A stretch of 7,848 nt of DNA from Streptomyces speibonae (GTDB taxonomy: Bacteria > Actinomycetota > Actinomycetes > Streptomycetales > Streptomycetaceae). This document shows positions 1-5,670 of the stretch, one piece after another (positions within the stretch are counted from its first letter, which is position 1; every line of letters begins with the position of its first letter). Location of the stretch: positions 30,243 through 38,090 of the forward strand of contig KL568581.1 in NCBI GenBank assembly GCA_000715605.1. Direction: 5' to 3'. A model generated the notes under the pieces. The model ran no database searches. It was not told the origin of the DNA and saw only the letters and a list, made by a program, of their open reading frames with translations. Made by a program: the position numbers and the translations under genes.

Positions 1-1003
1 GCCGTACGACGCGCCCGCCGGGGCCGCCCACGTCGACGAGCAGACCGCGCCGCAGGCACTCCCGCCGGACGGCGGCCGGAAGCCTTGGAGCCCGCGGAGC
101 CGCCCCGGAGCCGTCGCCGTGCTCCCGCACCTCGTCCGCCAGTTCGATCCCGATCAGCAGCCCCCGCCCCCGCACCTCCCGGACGCGACCGAGCTCCTCG
201 GCGAGTGCCCGGAGCCGGGCGAGTATGCGCGTGCCCAGGGCCGCCGCGTGGTCGGCGAGGCGGTTCTCCCGCACGTGAGCGAGGGTCGCGGTGCCCGCCG
301 CCATGGCGAGTTGATTGCCCGTGGGGGCGTCGCGCGTGCCGTCGCGCATGTCGATGTCGTCGCGGTGGACCACGACGGCCAGCGGCAGACCGCCCCCGGC
401 GGCCGCGGACAGCACCATCGCGTCGGGCGTGCTGCCGCTGTGCTCCACGGCCCAGAAGGCACCGGTGCGCCCGAGCCCCGTCAGGGTCTCGTCGGCGACC
501 ACAGGGCACGGCGCACGCGGACCGCGCGGCGCGCACGGCTCACGCGCCGCGCGTGTGCCCGGCGCCGGGAGCGCCCCGCCACCCGCACGCTCCCCTCCGC
601 TCCAGAAGAGCGCGTCGGTGAGCTCCAGGACGTCGCCGCGACCGGCCGCCGCGCGCACCGCGTGGAGCGCGGTCGCCCTGGCGTCTCCGGCGGCCGGTCC
701 GCAGAACCGCACGCGCGCACGGCCGGCGAGCCCGGGCGGGAGGGTCCGGGACAGCTCGGCGACGAAGGCGTCCCGGACCGGGGTCGCCACGTCGGAGACG
801 TGCAGCGGTGCGCCCGAGTCGATGATCCGGCGCATCGCCTCGAGCACCACGGGGTGGTTGTGGCCGAGGGCGAGGGTGCCCGCGCCGGAGAGGCAGTCCA
901 GGTAACGGCGGCCGTCCGCGCCCTCGATGGTCATCCCCCGCGCTCTCACGGGGACGATCGGCAGCACCCCGGCCTCCGGCCCGCCATACGTCGATTCCGC
1001 CAC
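1..1003 (-). CDS. Degenerate class III (PLP-fold) aminotransferase-like protein, 3' end outside window
   Basis: The visible 334 codons read without a stop from GTG at 1003, which has GGAGG ten bases upstream. Class III (diaminobutyrate/ornithine/GABA aminotransferase family) landmarks are: substrate-side N-terminus with ALGHNHP (residues 45-51), RFCGPA (99-104), DETLTGLGRTG (171-181, with the pyridine-binding Asp171), GNQLAMAAGTATL (229-241), RGRGLLIGIEL (278-288) and a C-terminal GLLVDVGGPGG stretch like EctB/diaminobutyrate aminotransferases. Two essentials are missing. The lysine that forms the PLP Schiff base, expected in S-K-A-x-G-G-G, is Ala200 in SAAAGGG. The stretch between FCGP and ADE is about 70 residues instead of about 130-140, so the GAYHG cofactor region is gone, replaced by Gly/Ala/Pro/Arg-rich sequence. 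As written it should not catalyse transamination. From memory, the S. coelicolor equivalent (SCO5799) borders a siderophore synthetase cluster; that role is inference. Family certain, function unknown; it could be a pseudoenzyme or a decaying gene. Confidence 0.8.
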   Translation of the reverse strand, partial: MAESTYGGPEAGVLPIVPVRARGMTIEGADGRRYLDCLSGAGTLALGHNHPVVLEAMRRIIDSGAPLHVSDVATPVRDAFVAELSRTLPPGLAGRARVRFCGPAAGDARATALHAVRAAAGRGDVLELTDALFWSGGERAGGGALPAPGTRAAREPCAPRGPRAPCPVVADETLTGLGRTGAFWAVEHSGSTPDAMVLSAAAGGGLPLAVVVHRDDIDMRDGTRDAPTGNQLAMAAGTATLAHVRENRLADHAAALGTRILARLRALAEELGRVREVRGRGLLIGIELADEVREHGDGSGAAPRAPRLPAAVRRECLRRGLLVDVGGPGGRVVR

Positions 1004-1369
1004 CGTCCTGCGTCCTCCACCGCTCGCGCCGCACCACGGGCAGGGGGACTCCGCGCGGTCCGCGGTCCCCCACCGTTCCCAACCCCGGGCCGCCGACGGG
1101 GTTACGGGTCACTGCGGGATCCACGGGCGCACGGGCGGCGGCGGCCGACGCACCGCACGCCCCCTCAAATCGGCTGATCTGCGGACGATTGGCCAGGTCA
1201 GACGGCTTGTAGCTGAACCGTTGCCGTTCCGTCGGACGTCCCCCACAGCGAGCGCATAGTGTGTGGTGCCGTTCCCGAAGGCCGTCGGAGCTCCCGTGAA
1301 CTCGTCACGTTTCGCGGGTGTGCGGGCGGCCGAAGCACCATCTTCGTTCATTTCAGGGGGAGTCAGATC
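1004..1369. promoter_or_regulatory. Divergent intergenic region, presumed promoters for both flanking genes
   Basis: This 366-bp stretch lies between the leftward aminotransferase start and the rightward protease start, and no gene in it is supported. It is less GC-rich than its surroundings around 1160-1225 and 1335-1372, as expected for promoter DNA. A CATAGT hexamer at 1255-1260 fits a loose -10 element, but I see no convincing TTGAC-like partner 17-18 bases upstream. An imperfect hairpin is present at 1073-1107: arms CCGT...AACCCC and GGGGTTACGG, with four unpaired bases and an 11-base loop. A short inverted pair AATCG/CGATT lies at 1168-1190. I see no iron box of the IdeR/DmdR TTAGGTTAG type. 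Position makes a promoter role likely; exact sites are not assigned. Confidence 0.4.
1355..1362 (+). promoter_or_regulatory. Ribosome binding site deciding the start of protease copy 1
   Basis: AGGGGGAG ends seven bases before ATG at 1370. The reading frame stays open back to 1259, but the earlier ATG there would add 37 residues ahead of the positively charged signal-peptide start and lacks a comparable site, so 1370 is preferred. Confidence 0.6.
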
Positions 1370-2590
1370 ATGCGATCCATACGGCCGTCGTCCACCACTC
1401 GCAGAGGGAGGAGGGCACGGCGCGGCACCTCCCCCGTTCTGGCCTCCGTCGCACTCGCCTCCGCGCTCGCGCTCACCGCCACCGCCTGCGACTCGGGCGA
1501 CACCGACGCGAGCGCCGACACCTCGGCGACCGCCGCCGCCGACGACGGCAAGCTCAAGATCCCGGACGACATCAGGGACCGGCTCAAGGAGCACGGGATC
1601 GACCTCGACAAGTGGCGGGACGGCGCCTGGAAGAACTGGGACAAGGACGACTGGCTGCGCGAGGCCCAGGACTTCGTCAACCCGATCATCGAGGGCCTGT
1701 GGGACCCGGACCGCATGCGGGACGCCGAGGAACCGGACCAGGGTGTCGACGAGAGCGACATCTCCGGTGACCAGGGCGTGACCGACCCGACTCCGGAGCC
1801 GGTACAGGCGAAGGCCGTACCGCCGTCGTACAGCGAGAACGCCCCCACCGCCGGCAAGGTCTTCTTCGATTCCCCCGAGGGGACGATGGTCTGCTCGGCG
1901 ACCGTGGTGCAGGACCCGGCCAACCCGGGCAAGTCCAACATGGTGTGGACGGCGGGCCACTGCGTGCACGCCGGCAAGAAGGGCGGCTGGTACCGCAACA
2001 TCGCGTTCGTGCCGTCGTACAACGACTCGGGCATGACGGCGAAGGAGCTCGAGAGCGCCTCCAAGGAGGAGATCGCTCCGCACGGTGTCTGGTGGGGCGA
2101 GTGGGTGCAGACCTCGGACCAGTGGATCGAGCAGGGCGGCGCCACGGGCGGTGACGGCGCCGCGTACGACTTCGCCGTGCTGCACGTGACGCCGGAGAAG
2201 GGCAGCGGCGGCAAGTCGCTGGAGGAGACGGTCGGTTCCGCGCTGCCGGTGGACTTCGCCGTCCCCGCCGTGTCGAAGGTGGCGGAGATGACCGCGACCG
2301 GCTACCCGGCCGCTCCGCCGTACGACGGCCAGACGCTGTACCAGTGCGCGGACAAGCCCGGCCGGCTGTCGATCAGCGCCTCCGACCCGACGATGTACCG
2401 CATCGGGTGCAGCATGACCGCCGGTTCGTCCGGTGGCGGCTGGGTCGCGAAGGGTTCGGACGGCAAGCCCGCGCTGGTGTCCAACACCTCCATCGGCCCG
2501 GTGACCTCCGGCTGGCTGGCCGGACCGCGGCTGGGTGAGGAGGCCAAGGGCGTGTACGACGCCGTCAGTGAGAAGTTCGCCGGGCAGTGA
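1370..2590 (+). CDS. Trypsin-like serine protease, predicted lipoprotein (copy 1)
   Basis: This 406-residue protein is a predicted exported serine endopeptidase of the chymotrypsin fold (S1-like); its substrate is unknown. Residues 1-40 form an Arg-rich n-region, a hydrophobic segment and a lipobox-like TATAC, so Cys40 would be lipidated and the protein held on the outer face of the membrane. Twin arginines (RRGRRARRGTS) allow, but do not prove, Tat export. An acidic/Ala/Thr linker (41-60) is followed by a conserved Trp/Asp/Lys-rich domain (61-120) that I cannot name, possibly a propeptide. The protease domain follows: His197 in WTAGHC, Asp267 in YDFAVL and Ser354 in GSSGGGW make a complete triad. 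Cys175/Cys198 and Cys326/Cys347 are probable disulfides. The gene is followed after six bases by a strong hairpin, so it can be its own transcription unit. Protease assignment is firm; lipidation is likely. Confidence 0.9.
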   Translation: MRSIRPSSTTRRGRRARRGTSPVLASVALASALALTATACDSGDTDASADTSATAAADDGKLKIPDDIRDRLKEHGIDLDKWRDGAWKNWDKDDWLREAQDFVNPIIEGLWDPDRMRDAEEPDQGVDESDISGDQGVTDPTPEPVQAKAVPPSYSENAPTAGKVFFDSPEGTMVCSATVVQDPANPGKSNMVWTAGHCVHAGKKGGWYRNIAFVPSYNDSGMTAKELESASKEEIAPHGVWWGEWVQTSDQWIEQGGATGGDGAAYDFAVLHVTPEKGSGGKSLEETVGSALPVDFAVPAVSKVAEMTATGYPAAPPYDGQTLYQCADKPGRLSISASDPTMYRIGCSMTAGSSGGGWVAKGSDGKPALVSNTSIGPVTSGWLAGPRLGEEAKGVYDAVSEKFAGQ

Positions 2591-2596
2591 CCGGCT

Positions 2597-2633
2597 CGTC
2601 CGGTCCGGGAGCGCCGCGCGCCCGGACCGGACG
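2597..2633 (+). terminator. Hairpin terminator between the tandem proteases
   Basis: A perfect 13-bp inverted repeat, CGTCCGGTCCGGG (2597-2609) and CCCGGACCGGACG (2621-2633), encloses an 11-base loop and starts six bases after the stop codon at 2590. There is no T-run, which is normal for Streptomyces terminators. It probably ends or attenuates transcription of copy 1 before copy 2. Confidence 0.7.
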
Positions 2634-2718
2634 CCGCGCCGGGCGTGCTGCGTCCCGGCCGTGCGGAAGACGCGTGCGCGGCACGGCATTCATTCATCGC
2701 AACGGGGGTCATCTCACC

Positions 2719-3930
2719 ATGCGCTGTACACGTACGTCCGCTTCGCGCGGGCGGGGACGCCGTCGTACCGTCCTCGCCGCCGCCGGGCTGGTCGCCGCCC
2801 TGGCGCTCACCGCCACCGCGTGCGGTGGTTCCGAGGAGGACCGGGCGAGCGACAAGCCCGACGCCACCACCTCGCAGGCGGCCGACAGCGACGGCGGCGG
2901 GGTGCGGGTCCCGTCCGACATCGCGGACCGGCTCAAGGAGCACGGGATCGACGTCGACAAGTGGAAGAACGGCGGCTGGGAGGACTGGGACAAGGACAAG
3001 TGGCTCCGTGAGGCCGAGGACTTCGTCAATCCGGTGATCGAGGGCCTGTGGAAGCCCGACCGGATGCGGTCCGCGGAGGAGGCCGACAAGACCGTCACCG
3101 TCAAGGACGCCTCGGCGGCCCGGGGGTTCAGCGATCCGGAGCCCACCGCGGTCCGGGCGGAGGCGGAGAAGACGCCCTACCACGAGAACGCGGCGCCGGT
3201 CGGCAAGGTGTTCTTCGACTCTCCCGAGGGTCCCGCCGTCTGCTCCGGAACGGTCGTCAAGGACGTGAACCACCCGGGCAAGTCCAATCTCGTCTGGACG
3301 GCCGGGCACTGCGTGCACGCCGGCGGCAACGGCGGCTGGTACCGCAACCTGGTCTTCGTCCCGGCCTACAACGACCTCGGCAAGTCCGCGGCCGACCTGG
3401 GCAGCGCGAGCGCCTCCGAGATCGCCCCCTACGGCAACTGGTGGGCGGACTGGGCGTCGACCTCGAACGGCTGGATCCAGGGCGGTTCGGACACCGGCGG
3501 TGACGGCGCGGCGTACGACTACGCCGTGCTGCACGTGAAGCCGGAGCAGGGAAGCAAGTCGCTGGAGGAGACGGTGGGCGCCGCGCTCGACGTGGACTTC
3601 TCCGCCCCGTCAGCGGCCGAGGCGGGCAGAATGGGCGCCTGGGGCTACCCGGCCGCGCCGCCCTACGACGGCCTGCAGATGTTCAAGTGCCTGGACGCTC
3701 CGGGCCGGTTCTCGCTGGCGTCCGATCTGCCGTCCATGTACCGCATCGGCTGCACGATGACCGGCGGTTCCTCCGGCGGCGGCTGGTTCCGGGTGCGCGA
3801 CGGCGAGACGGTGCTGGTCTCCAACACCTCGATCGGCCCGACGGACAACACCTGGCTGGCGGGCCCGCAGCTGGGTGAGGACGCCGAGGCCCTGTACCGG
3901 CACATGAGCAAGACCTACGGCGGTCAGTGA
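2719..3930 (+). CDS. Trypsin-like serine protease, predicted lipoprotein (copy 2)
   Basis: This is the paralogue of the preceding gene, 403 residues. The start at ATG 2719 is preferred over an in-frame start at 2587, which would precede the hairpin and overlap the upstream stop region; it has GGGGG at 2704-2708, ten bases upstream. Residues 1-35 carry RGRRRTVLAAAG, a Tat-compatible twin-arginine n-region, a hydrophobic core and lipobox-like TATAC, giving lipidated Cys35. A low-complexity acidic linker follows, then the shared Trp/Asp/Lys-rich domain (61-120). The protease domain has His197 (WTAGHC), Asp267 (YDYAVL) and Ser352 (GSSGGGW). Cys175/Cys198 and Cys324/Cys345 match those of copy 1. 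It ends just before the hairpin shared with hflX. The loops after the Ser motif and residues 120-160 differ most from copy 1, so specificity may have diverged; that is inference. The protease call is firm, the substrate unknown. Confidence 0.9.
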   Translation: MRCTRTSASRGRGRRRTVLAAAGLVAALALTATACGGSEEDRASDKPDATTSQAADSDGGGVRVPSDIADRLKEHGIDVDKWKNGGWEDWDKDKWLREAEDFVNPVIEGLWKPDRMRSAEEADKTVTVKDASAARGFSDPEPTAVRAEAEKTPYHENAAPVGKVFFDSPEGPAVCSGTVVKDVNHPGKSNLVWTAGHCVHAGGNGGWYRNLVFVPAYNDLGKSAADLGSASASEIAPYGNWWADWASTSNGWIQGGSDTGGDGAAYDYAVLHVKPEQGSKSLEETVGAALDVDFSAPSAAEAGRMGAWGYPAAPPYDGLQMFKCLDAPGRFSLASDLPSMYRIGCTMTGGSSGGGWFRVRDGETVLVSNTSIGPTDNTWLAGPQLGEDAEALYRHMSKTYGGQ

Positions 3931-3945
3931 CCGGCACGCTCGGCG

Positions 3946-3996
3946 CACGCGCGAGGCCCGTCCCCCGCGGTGAGCGGGGGGCGGGCCTCGCGCGTG
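3946..3996. terminator. Bidirectional hairpin terminator between converging genes
   Basis: Arms 3946-3968 and 3974-3996 form a 23-bp stem with a single G:T position (T3961) and a five-base GGTGA loop. It lies 15 bases after the stop of the second protease and 24 bases after the stop of hflX, which reads the other way. Its symmetry means it can fold in either transcript. There is no long T-run on either side. Confidence 0.85.
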
Positions 3997-4020
3997 GTGC
4001 TGGTACCGGTGCCGGTGCGA

Positions 4021-5514
4021 TCAGCCGGCCGGGGTGGGAACGTACGGCGTGAGTTCCGCCGCGAGCTCCTCGTGCACCCGGACCTTGATCAGGGTGCCCT
4101 CCGGGGTGTGCTCCTCGGAGATCACCTCACCCTCGTCGTGGGCGCGGGCGACCAGCTTGCCGTGGGTGTACGGCACGAGCGCCTCGATCTCCACCGACGG
4201 GCGGGGGAGCTCGTTGTCGATGAGCGCGCGCAGTTCCTCGATGCCCTGGCCCGTGCGGGCCGAGACCGCGATGGAGCGCTTCTCCACCCGCAGCAGCCGC
4301 TGAAGGGTCAGCGGGTCGGCCGCGTCGGCCTTGTTGATCACGACGATCTCGGGTACGTCGGTGGCGCCGACGTCCCTGATCACCTCGCGTACGGCGGCGA
4401 GCTGCTCCTCGGGGATCGGGTGCGAACCGTCCACCACGTGCACGATCAGGTCGGCATCGCCGACCTCCTCCATGGTGGAGCGGAACGCCTCCACCAGGTG
4501 GTGCGGCAGGTGCCGGACGAATCCCACCGTGTCGGCCAGCGTGTACAGCCGGCCGCTCGGGGTCTCGGCCCGGCGCACGGTCGGGTCGAGGGTCGCGAAC
4601 AGGGCGTTCTCGACCAGGACGCCCGCGCCCGTGAGCCGGTTGAGCAGCGAGGACTTGCCGGCGTTGGTGTAGCCCGCGATGGCGACGGAAGGCACCTTGT
4701 GGCGCCTGCGCTCCTGGCGCTTGATCTCGCGGCCGGTCTTCATCTCCGCGATCTCCCGGCGCATTTTCGCCATCTTCTCGCGGATCCGGCGCCGGTCCGT
4801 CTCGATCTTGGTCTCACCGGGGCCACGGGTGGCGAGGCCGCCGCCCTTGCCGCCGCCCATCTGCCGGGACAGCGACTGACCCCAGCCGCGCAGCCGCGGC
4901 AGCATGTACTGCATCTGCGCGAGCGCGACCTGCGCCTTGCCCTCTCGGGACTTGGCGTGCTGGGCGAAGATGTCGAGGATCAGGGCCGTACGGTCGATGA
5001 CCTTGACCTTGACGACGTCTTCGAGGTGGATCAGCTGGCCGGGGCTGAGCTCACCGTCGCAGATGACGGTGTCCGCGCCCGATTCGAGCACGATGCCGCG
5101 CAGCTCCTCGGCCTTGCCGGAGCCGATGTAGGTGGCGGCGTCGGGCTTGTCGCGGCGCTGGATCACGCCGTCGAGGACGAGGGCGCCGGCCGTCTCCGCG
5201 AGGGCGGCGAGCTCGGCCAGGGAGTTCTCCGCGTCCTGCGCGGTGCCCGAGGTCCACACCCCGACGAGCACGACGCGCTCCAGCCGGAGCTGCCGGTACT
5301 CGACCTCGGTGACGTCCTCGAGCTCGGTGGAGAGCCCGGCCACGCGGCGCAGGGCCGCGCGCTCGGAGCGGTCGAACTGGTCGCCGTCCCGCTCTCCGTC
5401 GATCTCGAGGCTCCAGGCGACGTCCTCTTCCATCAGGGCATCGGCCCGAAGACCGTCGGGATAGGTGTGCGCGAGGCGCTTGGTGTCCTGGGAAGGGGAA
5501 GAAGAGGAGGTCAT
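4021..5514 (-). CDS. hflX: GTPase HflX, ribosome-associated
   Basis: This 497-residue protein is a full-length HflX. The family is a translational GTPase that binds the 50S subunit and splits stalled or stressed 70S ribosomes. An N-terminal HflX domain (roughly residues 75-225; GVWTSG, YIGSGKAEEL, ICDGELSPGQ) is followed by a Gly-rich linker GGGKGGG (220-226), GPGETKIETDRRRIR (231-245) and a basic coiled-coil helix pair. The G domain then has G1 GYTNAGKS (281-288), G2 TLDPT (308-312), G3 DTVGF (328-332), G4 NKAD (394-397) and G5 SA (418-419). A C-terminal domain ends in TPYVPTPAG. The frame is open 44 codons upstream, but ATG at 5514 is chosen because AAGGA sits four bases before it and the upstream codons look unlike protein. 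In actinobacteria hflX is reported to belong to the antibiotic-induced WhiB7/WblC regulon; I see no clear WblC promoter here. A hairpin lies just upstream. Confidence 0.97.
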   Translation of the reverse strand: MTSSSSPSQDTKRLAHTYPDGLRADALMEEDVAWSLEIDGERDGDQFDRSERAALRRVAGLSTELEDVTEVEYRQLRLERVVLVGVWTSGTAQDAENSLAELAALAETAGALVLDGVIQRRDKPDAATYIGSGKAEELRGIVLESGADTVICDGELSPGQLIHLEDVVKVKVIDRTALILDIFAQHAKSREGKAQVALAQMQYMLPRLRGWGQSLSRQMGGGKGGGLATRGPGETKIETDRRRIREKMAKMRREIAEMKTGREIKRQERRRHKVPSVAIAGYTNAGKSSLLNRLTGAGVLVENALFATLDPTVRRAETPSGRLYTLADTVGFVRHLPHHLVEAFRSTMEEVGDADLIVHVVDGSHPIPEEQLAAVREVIRDVGATDVPEIVVINKADAADPLTLQRLLRVEKRSIAVSARTGQGIEELRALIDNELPRPSVEIEALVPYTHGKLVARAHDEGEVISEEHTPEGTLIKVRVHEELAAELTPYVPTPAG

Positions 5515-5543
5515 TGGATCCTTACGTCGTCGGTGAGCCTGCT

Positions 5544-5576
5544 GTGACGGAGCCGGTCCGGGGGACCTTCCGTCAC
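5544..5576 (-). promoter_or_regulatory. Hairpin in the hflX leader region
   Basis: Outer arms GTGACGGA and TCCGTCAC (8 bp) and inner arms GGTCC and GGACC (5 bp, three-base loop) are separated by unpaired bases (one on one side, three on the other). The element ends 30 bases before the hflX start. It could be an attenuator, an RNA-level control element, or a terminator for the upstream peptidase gene. No T-run follows. Function is inference. Confidence 0.4.
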
Positions 5577-5643
5577 TGTCCACAACGTCCGGGTGGTCCG
5601 GGAGATTCCCGTGCCCCGTGGGGTGCGGACCTGACGATGGTCG

Positions 5644-5670
5644 CACGGTACGGCCCGTCTCGTCACCGTG
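5644..5670 (-). terminator. Weak hairpin just after the M1 peptidase stop
   Basis: CACGGT (5644-5649) and ACCGTG (5665-5670) pair over 6 bp around a 15-base loop, directly after the TAA stop at 5671-5673. The stem is short for a terminator and has no T-run, so readthrough into hflX is possible. Confidence 0.25.

Larger units (their letters stand above)
1341..3930 (+). repeat. Tandem gene duplication, including the leader segment
   Basis: Two copies of one protease gene lie head to tail, start codons 1349 bases apart. Proteins align without gaps from residue 61 to about residue 275; a hand count over residues 61-110 gives 35 identities in 50. At DNA level a 28-base block is identical at 1576-1603 and 2925-2952. 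Similarity also reaches upstream of the start codons: TTCGTTCATTTC (1343-1354) and TTCATTCATCGC (2689-2700) precede a G-run ribosome-binding site in both copies. The duplication is old, since signal peptides and linkers have diverged. Confidence 0.85.

Noticed and set aside
119..1177. Long open frame on the plus strand opposite the aminotransferase
   Set aside because: Its product is Arg/Gly/His-rich without recognisable motifs, while the minus-strand frame holds conserved aminotransferase motifs; open frames on both strands are common in such GC-rich DNA.
1189..1217. TTGGCC with a downstream TAGCTG as a promoter for protease copy 1
   Set aside because: Spacing is about 15 bases and the -10 match is poor; not good enough to call.
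1004..1369. Iron-box search ahead of the aminotransferase, given a possible siderophore context
   Set aside because: No TTAGGTTAG-like inverted repeat was found on either strand, so iron control through DmdR/IdeR is not supported here.
1109..2689. Long minus-strand open frame antisense to the first protease (and a similar one at 2302-3534 against the second)
   Set aside because: The frames mirror the codon structure of the proteases. The products resemble each other only because the genes under them are duplicated; no start signal or domain supports them.
3970..5547. 525-codon plus-strand frame across hflX
   Set aside because: It is antisense to a complete HflX with all five GTPase motifs and has no motif of its own.
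5515..5646. In-frame 44-codon upstream extension of HflX
   Set aside because: The extension overlaps the hairpin, has Arg/Pro-rich non-conserved composition, and ATG at 5514 has a ribosome-binding site and the typical Streptomyces HflX N-terminus.
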